Source: Solenopsis invicta
Lineage: Eukaryota > Arthropoda > Insecta > Hymenoptera > Formicidae
NCBI RefSeq assembly: GCF_016802725.1
Contig: NC_052666.1
Coordinates: 1,252,501-1,316,500, forward strand
Direction: 5' to 3'
Length of the DNA stretch: 64,000 nt
In this document: positions 34,214 to 45,817 of the stretch, piece by piece
Position numbering within the stretch: position 1 is the first letter of the stretch
Layout: each line of letters opens with the position of its first letter
Made by a program: the position numbers and the translations under genes
The notes under the pieces: model-generated
What the model was told of the DNA's origin: nothing
What the model saw: only the letters and a program-made list of their open reading frames with translations
The model's database searches: none

Positions 34214-35725
34214 TTATTGAATCTCATATACATTTGGAGGTGTGCATAAATATCTAGAATATCCTACATCTACATAAATAATCTTGCTTTTTACATCACT
34301 TATTGGAACTATTGAGCTATGTACATAATCTTCTGATTCTATCTTATCCATGATACATGTACGAACGGTTGGAATTGATTGTAATTTTTGATATTTGAAT
34401 GTGACATTTATTATTTAAGAGAGTGTTGTGTAATATTTGTTCATATTCACCTGAATGCAACTGAACCATTGTATCGCTCGTCTTTCGTGCTTTACGATAT
34501 TTCTGACTGTGAAATACGACACTTATTCTATATATATTTCTGTTTTTAAATTTATAAATTGTTTAAGTGTAATGCATAATATAAAAATTTTTACAAATTT
34601 TAATGTAGTTGCATTAAGACTTCTAAATACTCTCAGTGACCATCACATTTAGGAATCCTGACATTAGTAGCGAGAAATAATGCGCTGAGACGCTAAGAAT
34701 TCTTGCGTGCTATTTTCAAATAAAAAGCTATTTTGATAAAATGACATTGTAAATTATTATAACAAATTTGTAAAATTGTTCTAAAACTATTTTTTTCTTG
34801 ACGGTTTATGAACTGCCAAAAAAGCATAGCTTTTGGACAATTTTACAAATTTTTTAACGTGATTTATAGTGTTGTCATCAAAATATCTCTTTATTTAAAA
34901 ATGGCACACAAGATTTGTCAGCGTCTCAGCGTGTCATATCGCATAAAAATTCGATTTAATTATAATTTATAAAATCCTGTAATTTCGGATTGAAATGGAT
35001 TTATCCCAATATTAATCCGTCCGAATTATGCTAATTCCGATCTGATTTTTAATCGGTCTTAATACCGTATTTTCGGTGCAGAAGTTCCGATCGATTTGGA
35101 TTACTTTTTTTTTTAATCGGTTTTAATCGCATATTTTCGGCAGGGTAATATATTGCTGACTTTCAATTTCCAAATAACATCTATTAAATAGTTTTTTCAG
35201 TTTAACAAGATCTTCACGAGAACAAGATTTTATCAGTTGTAGACCTTGTAATTCCATATCTCTAATAACTAGTTGTTGCAATGGCCGATGTATGGAACGT
35301 AAGTGATTTTTTTATAACGCCCAAAAAATTTTCGTAAAGAAATGCATTCCACGAGTCTAATGTATCTCTATTATAACATTCTTCAGATAGATGGATGAGT
35401 GAATGAACATTATAAACCACAAATTCACGTCCAAATAAATGAATTGATCGATTTATAAGTTGTCTTAACATGTGATCAACAACCTTATTCATTTCTTGAA
35501 AAAAATCGTGTCTACACAAGTTGTAAATTGCACAATGAAGAAGAAAACACTGGAAGATATTTAGTAGATACATAATCCTTCAAAACATAAATGCCATCAT
35601 ATAAGATAAATCTTCTCAATTCAAAACACTTCCACTTTTCCTTTTTATACAAACACCTAAGCTCTTTGGTTTTTGAGTAAACTCCATTGGAAAACAGCCA
35701 GTAATGTCATATAACTTATTATTAG
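34214..35725 (-). pseudogene. CACTA/TNP2-like (DUF4218-type) transposase remnant
   Basis: Minus-strand coding pieces of a transposase typical of insect genomes. From upstream to downstream: DITGCFPMEFTQKPKSL; KWKCFELRRFILYDGIYVL; LLHCAIYNLC; LFGREFVVYNVHSLIHLSEE; NAFLYENFLGVIKK; HRPLQQLVIRDMELQ. A C-terminal block follows at 34214-34395 (VRTCIMDKIESEDYV, SKIIYVDV, LCTPPN, stop). The frame shifts at two homopolymers (35307-35313 and 35544-35547) and near 35685. Its 3' part is cut at about 35145 by another element. It runs towards the CtIP/BEN-like gene, whose stop is 240 bp away, as in two-gene DNA transposons. The family name rests on my memory of the YNVH...HL...EN pattern and is not certain. 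Confidence 0.6.
34396..35145. other. insertions splitting the transposase remnant
   Basis: A K/R-rich minus-strand piece at about 34455-34515 (RKARKTSDTMVQ) may belong to the transposase. The block 34970-35145 ends tattttcggcaggg, resembling the CCCTGC-type termini at 52885, and abuts the transposase frame directly, so it is probably a transposon end inserted in the exon. The remainder is AT-rich and unassigned. Confidence 0.35.
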
Positions 35726-36033
35726 TTTAATACATCAATTGGGAAAGTAATATTTCGATACTTCAATTCGATTTTAGTGAATTATAGTGTATGTGTGTGT
35801 GTGTATATATATATAAAGTTTTAAAGTTTACCTTTTTGTTGTTATTGGCATATTTCCTATCAGACGTCTATTATTTGATATTTCTCCTCGGAGATGGATA
35901 CAAATAAAATAATTAAAACATAAATATATCGTACATATAACCTGTTATGTACCTATAGCCTATTTGTTGAGAAGACTTATTATATTATAATAAAGCATTT
36001 AGAAATTTAAAATTATATTATATTAATAATATC

Positions 36034-36039
<6 letters not shown>

Positions 36040-36093
<54 letters not shown>
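36040..36093. repeat. (TA)n microsatellite
   Basis: About 27 TA units, directly followed at 36094 by cagggtgttcgttaatg, the terminus shared with the MITE at 2601. Confidence 0.9.
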
Positions 36094-36097
<4 letters not shown>

Positions 36098-36500
36098 GGT
36101 GTTCGTTAATGGTTGTCCAGCCTTTTACCGTACGTAGATGCCGTACCGACTGAGCTTGCTAATTTGCTAAACGTTTCCTAGATGACAGCTGCTTCGGTTG
36201 AGCGCGCGAACGCGATCTCGCAGGACCGAGTGACACGTACAGGCCCCTGGTGAAAATTTTTCTCATATTTTTTTCGTATAATTTTTCCGAACATCTGTAT
36301 AATTTTTTATGAAACGTTATAAAATGTAAAAAAGTTAAAAGTATTTTTTTAAAACTGTGAGATGAGAAATCTCAAAATACTTCAGAATGTACGTGTATGA
36401 AAAGTTCTAACAATAAGAGATGTAGACTTTCTAAGTATTGTGACGTACAGTGACATGTACGTTAAAAATTCTTGGCCAACTCTTCGTTGATATGATCCCG
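36094..36500. mobile_element. single-ended element with ACAGGGTGTTC terminus
   Basis: The left end matches the 2601-2750 MITE terminus, followed by GC-richer sequence (36150-36250) with no clear frame. No matching right end was found, so the boundary at about 36500 is approximate. Confidence 0.35.
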
Positions 36501-36600
36501 CTGCGAAGAAGTTTAATGATGCCAGTATTTAAATAAAATAACACATTAAATTAAAATAGAAAGATCATTAAGAATTTAATGACACTAAATAAATTTAAAA

Positions 36601-36960
36601 TTTAAAGTATATCGTACCTGTAATTCATGGGATATTGCAATTCTTCATGATATCTAACGCATAAATGGCACTAATTCTTGGATTAGCATTCAAGTTGTAT
36701 CCTTCGTCAATCTAAAATTTATAAAAAGCAAATATAGTTATGCTGTAATATAAATCTTTGCCTTCACTAAGGACTTTAAATACAAAATGTACCAGTACAA
36801 CTTGCAAAATTTATTATCCGAGATAGAAAATGGATTTGATATACCTCTAAGTATCCTTCGCCTAATTCTCATTACTTGATTATGTGGCTCAAAAGCCTCT
36901 TCATCATCAAGTAATAAGATTCCAGCCATGTACATCGCCATTTCTATCAGCTCTTTCCTA
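36601..36960 (-). pseudogene. PIF/Harbinger nuclease 5' fragment
   Basis: Minus-strand piece KELIEMAMYMAG, LLLDDEEAFE, IRRRILRGISNPFSISDNKF then CKLYW before a gt donor. It has the basic-plus-NPF motif that opens insect Harbinger nucleases (compare RRR...NPF in the other copies). A following candidate exon near 36609-36708 ends NCNIP then a stop. The catalytic DDE region is absent. It belongs to a different subfamily from the other copies. Confidence 0.5.
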
Positions 36961-37490
36961 ATAGAAAAAAAAATTTACATAATTCTACACAAATTTAAGA
37001 AATGTTACAAAAATCTACATGAAAATGCTAGAATTGAAATCTGTTCTAAACTTTTGTAAATTTTTGTATTTTTGTAGTACAATTTCTACAAATTTTTCAG
37101 TAAAATTACATCAAACTACGATACAATAAACAAACTACAAATTATAACATTCTACACATTTCTAAATATCTCTAAATATTTTACTTTGACAAAAAAAATA
37201 TCTATGAATAAATTCAAAATTCTACGAAAAATAGAAATTTATAGAAATTATTTTTTTTTCATAAAAATGTATATTTTTGTAGAAATATTTATTTTTTCGT
37301 AAAAATATTTTTTATTAATAATATAAATTTAATTACTAAAATTAATAAGTGTTCCAATACTAGGATTTTGGATAAAATTTTATATAATTTTGGTTGAATT
37401 TTATATAATTTTTTCGTCAGAATTTACCTTCGGACTTTCAAAAATTTATGAGAAACAGTAGTTAACCTAAAATTCTTTACTATCCCACTA
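36960..37490. other. AT-rich unassigned sequence
   Basis: Rich in ttctacaaaaat-like words on both strands (36970-37290), suggesting an old degenerate satellite or repeat; no gene seen. Confidence 0.35.
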
Positions 37491-37642
37491 ATAGTGTTTT
37501 TCACTGGGAAAACTAGTGCGCATTGAGTGTGCACTTGCTGCATGTAATTGGGCGTTTCCGTTGGTACCGTCATCGCGCGAACCAAATTGCCAGCAGCAAG
37601 TGCACACTCAGTGCGTACTAGTTTTCACAGTGAAAAACGCTA
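37491..37642. mobile_element. about 150-bp inverted-repeat MITE
   Basis: The left arm tagtgtttttcactg...agtgtgcacttgctg pairs with the right arm cagcaagtgcacact...cagtgaaaaacgcta over roughly 50 bp, with a GC-rich loop. Confidence 0.7.
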
Positions 37643-37974
37643 TAAAACGCGTCACAGAGATGGTTTCTTTTGCTTTATTTCTCAGTCTTTCTTTCTCGAA
37701 TTTCACCATTCGACAAGAAATTTCTTGTCGAACGAACTCCCGTGAGATGGCTCACATATTCACCATGATGAAAGTTACAGAATCAGGGGGTCGATTGTGT
37801 ATTCCAAAACCTAGTGAAAATGGTAAAAGTGAGCTCTCACTCGATTGGCTACTTTTCACCATACTGGAAATGCGACATTTCTCACGTGACTTTGCTCGGC
37901 AAGTATTTTGATGTCGAGTTCAATCAAACTGTGTCGAATTTGGTCGAGTTTGCGGAGTCTTGTATCGTTTTAGA

Positions 37975-40097
37975 ATGGAGTACCTTTTACTTTTTATGGA
38001 GCAAGAGGAAAATGCGAATAGAATTAGAAAAAGAAATTTAAATTTATTAAGGAGGAGATACTCAGGATCCATTTGATATTCCAGATAATATATTTCGAAA
38101 ATTGAATAGGTGAAGTATATAAATAAATTAATAATTATATAAGTATATAAATAAGTACATAAATAATAAATAATACTAAGTTAAAATAATATAAGTATAT
38201 AAATAAATTATGTAATATTTATATGTTTTAGATTATCTAAAGCAGCAACTGTGCAATTAATAAATGAATTAATACCTTTTATGCCAGTTGTACAAAGACA
38301 AACTGCAATTCCTCCACATTTACAAGTAAATAATTATCTTTTTTTAATTTTCTTTTCCCTTTTTGTTTATGTATTTTTAATCTATATGATTTTATTATAG
38401 ATATTTGCAACGCTCCATTTTGTAGCATCTGGATCATATAAAAGAAAAGTAGGACAAGACTTTTTATCGCATGAGTCAGACTTCTATCTTTGTGTCTATT
38501 CATGCTACAATATATGCATTAAATAGAATTATGGGACAATGGATCCAGTTTCCAACAACAAAAAGAAGAAAACAACAAATTAAACGAGAGTATGTAATAT
38601 ACATAGATAATATACATAAAGTTTGAAAATAAATATTTGCAGTCTTATTTGATTTTTTAAATATTAGATTTTTTGAAAAAACTGGATTCCCAGGAATAAT
38701 TGGAGCAATTGATGGAACGCATATTGCCATTTTTGCACCAAATATTGTACGAGAACATCTCTTCATCAATAGGAAACTATATCATTCATTAAATGTGATG
38801 ATTGTAAGTGAAAAATTAATATAATGTATAACATAAAAAATAAATTACTGAAATGTAAAAAGAAATTTTGTACTATAATAATGTTAAATGCTTTGTATTG
38901 TAATTACAAATACTATAATTCGTATCATTTAATTATAATATTTTCTATTCCTTTTTTAGGTCTCTTCTTATAATAATGAAATATTATCGGTAAATGCAAG
39001 TCACGGAGGGAGGACGCATGATTCAAGAGTTTTTCGTTCATCACGTTTATTCAATTATTTAAAAAGGCAGCAAGAAGCAGGCGAAAGAGGATCATGGCTT
39101 ATAGGTATGACTATAAATAATATAATATTATTAATTATGTTTACATGTTTCTCTATTAATTATAAGCATTTGTAATTTTAACAAGCAGTATTCAAAATAT
39201 TGTGTAAATGTTTTGACATTAAAATAACTGGTGTTATAATTCTACTTGACAATACAAACACTTCAAAACATTCTTTGATTGATGAATTTATAAAATCCTT
39301 CGTTCTGCTTGGTTAATCAAACTCTTTGAAGTTTTTGTAGCGTCAAGTGGACCGCAACCGTAGTCAAGCAATATTTTAAGTTACTTAATAAATAATAGAA
39401 ATAGATGGTAATTAGAATTATAAACATTACTAAAACTATAATTAATGAAAACATATAAATATAAATTATATATTTTATTTTTTTATTTTTCGTTCTTTAA
39501 AACATACAAAACATTATAACATTAAACTATAAAAAAATAAGCAATCTATTTCTTTAATTTCTATCTATCTATCTATCATCTATCTATATATATACCTATA
39601 TATATTATATATGTGTTTTAAAATGTTTTTTAGGAGATTCTGCCTACCCGCTTAAGCCTTATCTTTTAAAACCATTTCTAAATGCACCTATTAATTCTCC
39701 AGAGTATAGATATACTGAACATTTTACAAGGGCACGATCTTCTGTCGAAAGATGTATAGGTGTATTAAAAGGACGATGGCGATGCTTACGAAAAGAAAGG
39801 GCATAGCATTATCAACCAGAATTTGCAGGTATTAAGCATAATTTCTGTATAAAAACAAATATTTTTTAATATTATTATATTTGATTAACTTTTATTTTAT
39901 ATAATACCTTTTCCTTTGTAGCTTTTATTATAAATGCGTGTTGTATTCTACACAACATTGCAATAAAATGGAGAATCCCTCCAAATGAAATATATTTAGA
40001 GGACATAGATATACAAGCACCAATACCGTACAATGGTCTAAACAAAAATAACACTGAACAAATACGAAGAGATGTTGTGCGATGGTATTTTCAATAG
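37975..40097 (+). pseudogene. PIF/Harbinger DDE nuclease (HARBI1-like), broken, element A
   Basis: Seven exons: 37975-38109, 38232-38325, 38401-38589, 38668-38803, 38960-39104, 39634-39828 and 39922-40097. Recognisable parts are MEQEENANRIRKRN, DPFDIPDNIF, ATLHF.ASGSY, MSQTSISVSIHA, GIIGAIDGTHIAIFAP (first D), ASHGGRTHDSRVF (second D), DSAYPLKPYLL, SSVERCIGVLKGRWRCL (E) and INACCILHNIA. All three catalytic acids are present. It is broken by frameshifts near 38058 and 38468 and by a TAG at 39804-39806 before the last exon. Harbinger nucleases need a Myb-like partner for transposition; none is adjacent here. Confidence 0.85.
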
Positions 40098-42988
40098 TTC
40101 ATTTTAAACATACATGTATATAAACTGTTCAATATGTATATAAACTGTTTAACATATACATTTTTGTATATGTTGATGTATATAAACTATTCAACATATA
40201 CATTTTTATTTCTAATAATATGTTTAGAATATCAAATTTTCTTGAGCATAAATATATCCCAGCAAATACCAAGTTGTAATGTTAGTTGTAATTTCTCATT
40301 CAACAATGTAACTATTATATAACGAATACGTTGTATAACAATTACATTGAGTGGAAAATTACAACTAACATTTGTATTAAATGTATGTACCTTGGCGTTT
40401 ACTGGAATTATCCACTGAGCAGAATCATAAATATAAACATTTATCTTCTCAATCAAATGTAAACACAAAATATAATCACCGTAAGAGACATCACATTTTA
40501 TTCGTCTTTATCGATAAACCAATATGCAACGTATGCTTTTAATAATTTATCTAAAATACCAAACTTCCTTAAGTATAAAGAAATATACTAACTACAAAAT
40601 TATAAATGTAAACAACATCTTAATCTATGAACTCAGTCTCAATTGAGTTTAAACTAAAAAATATTCTTTAATTTTTGCATTCTGTATATAAAAAAACAAA
40701 TCAATAGAAATAAAAATTGAAATAAAAAAATAAAAATAATATCTGCATATGTTGTAAGCAAATAGTTATTTAAAAAAAAATAGTATCTGACTAGGCAAAT
40801 GCTATTTGCCTGGTCAAATGGCTTAGAATTAAAAACACAAAAATTATATAATTTTTTTGTGTTCTTGCTTATTCTGTAAATAAGTAAATTTACTTTATAT
40901 ATAAAACTATATTTTATATATAAAACTGTAAATTTATAAATTATATATCTTTGTTTAGATCTCAATATTTTTAGTTAAGTTTCAAAGAATTACTTAAAAA
41001 TAGGACAGCATTCAATAGCAAAGAATGTAGAATTGTGTACATTAATCGCGTTATCGCGTATAAACATTATAACTTTATAAATTCGAGTTCATGGAGAAAA
41101 AGACGTCTGCGATACACTGACGTTGAGACTCAAAAAAGGATATCTGCGAATTGTTTATGTACGCGCTCAGGCTTTCGCAGTTGCAGATTTATCGGGAAAC
41201 TTTAGAAAGAAAGGCAAAGAAAGATAGGGTTGAATCATTACGCCACTGGATACTGTGCTCCTTGCGAAGTGTTCGCCGAAATCAAACAAACCGTTTCCAA
41301 CTTATTATCACGATCACGTTTTGCACTTTCTTTCGCGCGGAACTTTATAACCAAAATAAATCTAGCGTTTGGTCTTAAGTCAACCGCAGAAATGTGTATA
41401 AAACAAGGGAAAATGATACCTGAATTTAATTTGTGATTTTTCTCCGAAATGAAAATTCAGATCGCTTGATTATGAGATTATGAGTTTGTCAGAATTAAAA
41501 TATATCACTGACAAAAATTATCATATTTTATTATTATAATAAATAATAAAATATTTTTACACATTATTTTTTACGTTGTTTTTAATTAGACAAAAATTTT
41601 CACATTTAATAGAATTTAACTGTTTACATAATTGAACTAAATTTACTTTAATATCACTCATTCAATTTCCATTCCAGTAATTATTATATATTTATATTTT
41701 AATATATAATTCTTTAAATATACGCAATCCAAATGTAAATTAAAATAAATAAATACTATGATGATAGATAACAAAATTATTTGTAAAACTTTTTTGCATT
41801 CAAAATAAATACTTGTCAAAATTGTAATTAAAAATTATAATATACAATACCTTAATATAAAAATGCATTAAATATTCGCAAACAATCAATAAATAAACAG
41901 TTTATATAAGTTTTGTCAGAATTAAATTTTAAAGTAATGGATAAAATGTGAAATGTAAACATAAAAAATATTGGCTTACTGATAACATCATTCCACAGAA
42001 AACAAAATCACAAACTAATAAGTATCTACTATTGCAGTACGAGTCTTGTAAGAGGTATAAAAGTGCGTCACCTGAACAGATTTTCTTAGGGCGAGTGGTG
42101 GGCCAGTGAACTGAGTATTTAGTTGGCTGAGTATTCAGTGCCTACTTACAGTTGGCATTGAAGTTATGTGGTAGGTAGTACCTGAAGACGGTGCAGCAAC
42201 TACTGTGTTATACTATTCGGTGTAACTGCAGTACCAGTGGGAGCAGCAGTTGGAGCTGGACCCACCTCAATAACTAATACTGCCCATTTTCTGTTTTTAA
42301 TAACAGATGACCTTGAGCACCAGCTTGAAGGCTGTGAATTGTCTATAACGTTATCTAAAAATTGAAAAGATAATAACCATTAGTTGTATTAGCATATTTC
42401 TTAATATTTTGTTTGCTTTAATTATAAATAAAGTTATCATTGGACAAGCAAATTTTATAGATACATATAATTAATTATAACATGTGTTAACAGTAAATAG
42501 TAGAAAAGGAACCAAGTATCAAAATTATATATTTTCACAATAGAATTTATTTCTACAACTATATTTCAGTAATACTCTATAACTAAGCTCATGCTTAAGG
42601 CTTAATGATTTGTCTGGGATTTCTTTTACTTCAGTAATTTTAGTGTTAAATAGACATAAATCACATCCATCATTAGATCGTTGCAAACTCTTAAGAATAT
42701 TCTAAATAATAGATATTCAAATGTTGGAGAATCTTAATTATTCTACAGATCTGCGTCCATTAATTAGATCTTCAGAAAACTTGTACTTTATCATTGAATA
42801 CATTACTACATATTTAAACAAAGCGAGCAAGCATAATTATTGCCAAGCTTGGAAAAGCTCACACAGACTTTCAGGTTACCGTGGATTTTGTTGGACCTTT
42901 TGTTCCTGGCTATTTCTTCTTCTCTTAAAGCAACGCTCCCATAAAATCTTCAGATCGCAAACCACTTTTCCTCGATCTTGTGGACGGT
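40098..42988. other. unassigned interior of element A
   Basis: AT-rich. It holds a short minisatellite of gtatataaactgttcaa-like units (40120-40205), an inverted repeat (40258-40405) and GC-richer stretches at 41090-41400, 42050-42360 and 42840-42980 without a supported gene. An open frame at about 42225-42358 (VTAVPVGAAVGAG...) is not recognised. Confidence 0.35.
40258..40405. repeat. inverted repeat, possible MITE
   Basis: The ends cccagcaaataccaag and cttggcgtttactgg pair with mismatches, and inner arms ttgtaatgttagttg / caactaaca pair. Confidence 0.4.
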
Positions 42989-43236
42989 ACGTGATACCAA
43001 GGTCCATGGATTGGCGTTGGAGGGGAAGGAAGGTCGTTGCATCCACTTCAACGATGTGGAACGAAAATGGCGGCGGCCATACTTTTACTGCACACTCGCT
43101 CACTCACACAACTAATAGCTGTAGTACCTTACTATCTACGTACATACACTAACACTGACTCGCTGTCTCGAAAATGGCGGCTATGCAACGACCTTCCTTC
43201 CCCTCCAACGCCAATCCACGGACCTTGCGTGATACG
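42989..43236. mobile_element. about 248-bp GC-rich inverted-repeat MITE
   Basis: About 50-bp terminal arms: caaggtccatggattggcgt, then ggaggggaaggaaggtcgtt on the left, mirrored by aacgaccttccttcccctcc then aatccacggaccttg on the right. Each arm ends inward in an aaaatggcggc word. Confidence 0.75.
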
Positions 43237-43390
43237 ATATAAAAACGTGGACTCCGTGTGATTAATGTAAATGCAAATAGTGGCTAAACACGACTCCTGC
43301 CTCGTGGCGCGTTCAAAAGAAAACGGCTTCCGCCATTACAATCGATATAAATTTTCCCTTTTCTTTTCTCTTCTTTTCTCTGGTAGTCAA

Positions 43391-43596
43391 ATGCCTCGTG
43401 CCCACAGGACGCGGCAAGGCTTGCCGCGCGGCGGAAGTTTCCATGGTAGCCAATCATGAAGTTGAACTCGATCCAACTTTTGCCGCGAGGCGGAAATTAC
43501 ATCCAGGCGAACGAGACGTTGATTGGCTATCGAAATATTCCTCAGCCAACTTCTGCCGCGCGGCAAGCCTTGCCGCGTCCTGTGGGCACGAGGCAT
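43391..43596. mobile_element. 206-bp GC-rich MITE with ~45-bp terminal inverted repeats
   Basis: Left end atgcctcgtgcccacaggac...aaggcttgccgcgcggc; right end gccgcgcggcaagcctt...gtcctgtgggcacgaggcat. Open frames on both strands read the same arms and are not genes. Confidence 0.8.
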
Positions 43597-43698
43597 TAGT
43601 TATCACACATAGCAGAGCCTGCAACCACTCTCTTCAGAGGCCTTCGGCACAGAGTCCTTCTTAAAAGGTTATGTTACATAAACCCTTAAGAAGGACCA

Positions 43699-43757
43699 CG
43701 AGATGAGAGCAATGGTAGAATAGATAACTTATGTATTCTACCATTGCTCTCATCTCG
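43699..43757. repeat. 24-bp perfect inverted repeat
   Basis: The stem cgagatgagagcaatggtag-aata is repeated inverted after an 11-base loop. A second small inversion, ccttcttaa / ttaagaagg, overlaps its left flank (43657-43694). Confidence 0.7.
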
Positions 43758-44599
43758 CACTCTCATTTGTAATTTTCACTCGCGTGAGCATAGGGATATC
43801 GCATTTTCACTATGCTCATAGCCAATTGCGTGTATTTTTTCATGTGAGATGAAAATATGAGAAGTGAGAAAAGTCGACAAAGATACACAATCGACTCCCA
43901 GGCGGACTGTTCACTTTTCACATTTTCATTAGATTTCAGATAGAGAATCGACCCCCTGAACTTATTGCAACTTGCTCACATGGGTAAAGGCGCAAGTCCA
44001 CGCAGCGAATAAAAGCTGGCGTTTTACCCTCTCTCCATCAATTTGGCGAATCCAGCGAATAAACGCTCAAAGTTCGACACAGTCCAATTTTTAGCGACTA
44101 AACGCTGGCGTTTACCCCTTCTCCATCAATTTTCATCAATGTGGCAAATTCAGAGAATAAACGCTCAAAGTTCGACATAGTCCAACTTTTAGCAAAACGA
44201 TGCTGAAATTTAAATATTACATTCCAAATTAATTACCTTCCAAAAGTGAATATATAAGAAAAAAATTATTAAAAGGTTAAATCAATCGACATCACCTGAA
44301 AATACAAAGTTAGTATATATTATATACATATAGTAAGCATACTTTTAGGCTAGGTTGCTTTTTGTTTTTTATTTATGTTAGATAGCTTTATTTGTTATAT
44401 TGTGTTAATAACTGTGTTTTTATATTGTAAGAAATTCTGTTATACTTCTGTTATACCCTCATATACTTGTGGTGTGTGCAAAACAATGGTTTGTACCATA
44501 CAAGAAAGTGAAGAAATATATCGGCACTCTTGTATGGAGGGATGAATGTTACATAGATAAAATTTCATATTATTTTTATCCTAAAAGCGGTAAATACAT

Positions 44600-44828
44600 T
44601 AGTAACAATTTCGGCCCGATGCAAAAAAGAAACTGTGCTCATTACGATTTACAAAAATCGGAGCTACCCAAAACTTTTTTTTATATCTATTTCTTTTTCT
44701 TTTTTTAACAAATACATTGCAGCAATTGCAGCAGTTATACGTCGTCTTCTAATTTCAACAATAACCGCCACTGTGCGTTTATAATATTTTACATACTCGA
44801 TATATTGATTATAATATTCCAACTCCAT
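44600..44828 (-). pseudogene. N-terminal fragment of a Harbinger-type nuclease
   Basis: From the ATG at 44828 the frame reads MELEYYNQYIEYVKYYKRT and then IRRRRITAAIAAMYLL. After a shift in an A-run it continues KRKRNRYKKKFWVAPIFVNR, the basic segment plus WV.PI motif seen at the start of HARBI1-like nucleases. The catalytic part is missing, so the host element is a deletion derivative. Confidence 0.45.
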
Positions 44829-44984
44829 TTTTGCGGTTATGTCAGATTATGTACTTAGCAATTGCCGCTTTTAACGCTGCTTTGCGTTGCGGTGGAGTTG
44901 GGTGGAGTAAGGGTAAAACGCCAGCTTTTATTCGCTACATGAAAAGGATAGAGGCGATAGCGTTTAGCTTTTTAACGCTGCTTA

Positions 44985-45143
44985 AGCCCGTATCAGACTA
45001 CGCATTGAAGATTGAGATTAAAGATTAAAGATTGAAATTTAACCAATCAAAACAAGGAATTTTAACTCTTTTTATTTTGATTGGCCAAAGATCAATCTTT
45101 AATCTTTAATCTTCAATTTTCAATGCGTAGTCTGATACGGGCT
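44985..45143. mobile_element. 159-bp Harbinger-type MITE, copy 2
   Basis: Same ends and palindromic body as 27075-27234 (agcccgtatcagacta...tagtctgatacgggct). Flanked by TTA on both sides, a 3-bp TWA target duplication. It is nested inside the 43987-45206 element. Confidence 0.9.
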
Positions 45144-45817
45144 TTAGCGTTGCGATTGAGTGGGGGTAAAACGCCAGCTTTTACTCGCTGCGTGAAATTG
45201 CACCTTTAACGATGACTGTCGGTATCGTTAGCTATCGACAATCGTCGCTTGCGCTATCGATAATCGTTACGGCGGGTGATTCTATAACTTGGCTTTAACG
45301 ATTATATTCGATGCAAATATCGTTACAGACGTATCGAAATAATTCGATAGCTGTGCAACGTTACCAGATTTTAAATAGTAAAAATTTAGTAACTTTGGAG
45401 GTTGTGCCTAGTTTTATGAACACCGAACAAGAAATTTAACCTAATCATCTGTATTTGATAAATGTAGGTAGAATATCTTTACATCGGTTACGTTATAATA
45501 AAATAATTTTATTATAATTTTTGTAGTAACAAAAATTAACTATCTTATTAAAAATATCGAAAATCACTAATAGGTAGTGTGAACTGTGATAAATATAAAG
45601 ATAATTATAGAATACGCAAGCCTCGTCAAAAATATTGACAAAGATATATAATTATTCGATGCATTTTAATACAAAGCGTCAGAATAAATATATTTTTATC
45701 AACATTTTTTAACGATGGCCATATTCTAAATAAGTACCAATGTACCATATTCTAAATAAGTACCAAATTATACACATGATGAAATATAAGAAATTTTTGA
45801 TGACCTTTATTTTACAG

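Larger units (their letters stand above)
37784..43958 (+). mobile_element. PIF/Harbinger element A
   Basis: The left end cagggggtcgatt (37784) is inverted at the right end aatcgaccccctg (43958). Pairing continues imperfectly for about 50 bp (cctagtgaaaatg...aaaagtgagc against gttcacttttcacattttca). It contains the broken nuclease at 37975-40097 and several passenger MITEs in its right half. No Myb-like partner gene was recognised inside. Flanking 3-bp sequences (aat / aac) match only partly, so the outer limits are probable, not proven. Confidence 0.55.
43987..45206. mobile_element. 1.2-kb non-autonomous Harbinger-like element
   Basis: Terminal inverted repeats of about 45 bp: aaggcgcaagtccacgcagc, then gaataaaagctggcgtttta on the left; taaaacgccagcttttactc, then gctgcgtgaaattgcacctt on the right, flanked by TA. 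The left arm is partly duplicated in tandem (agcgaataaacgctcaaagt at about 44051 and 44153). It contains a remnant of a nuclease N-terminus on the minus strand and a nested MITE (44985-45143). Confidence 0.75.

Noticed and set aside
43387..43664. Two opposite-strand frames with near-identical ends
   Set aside because: They read the arms of a palindromic MITE.
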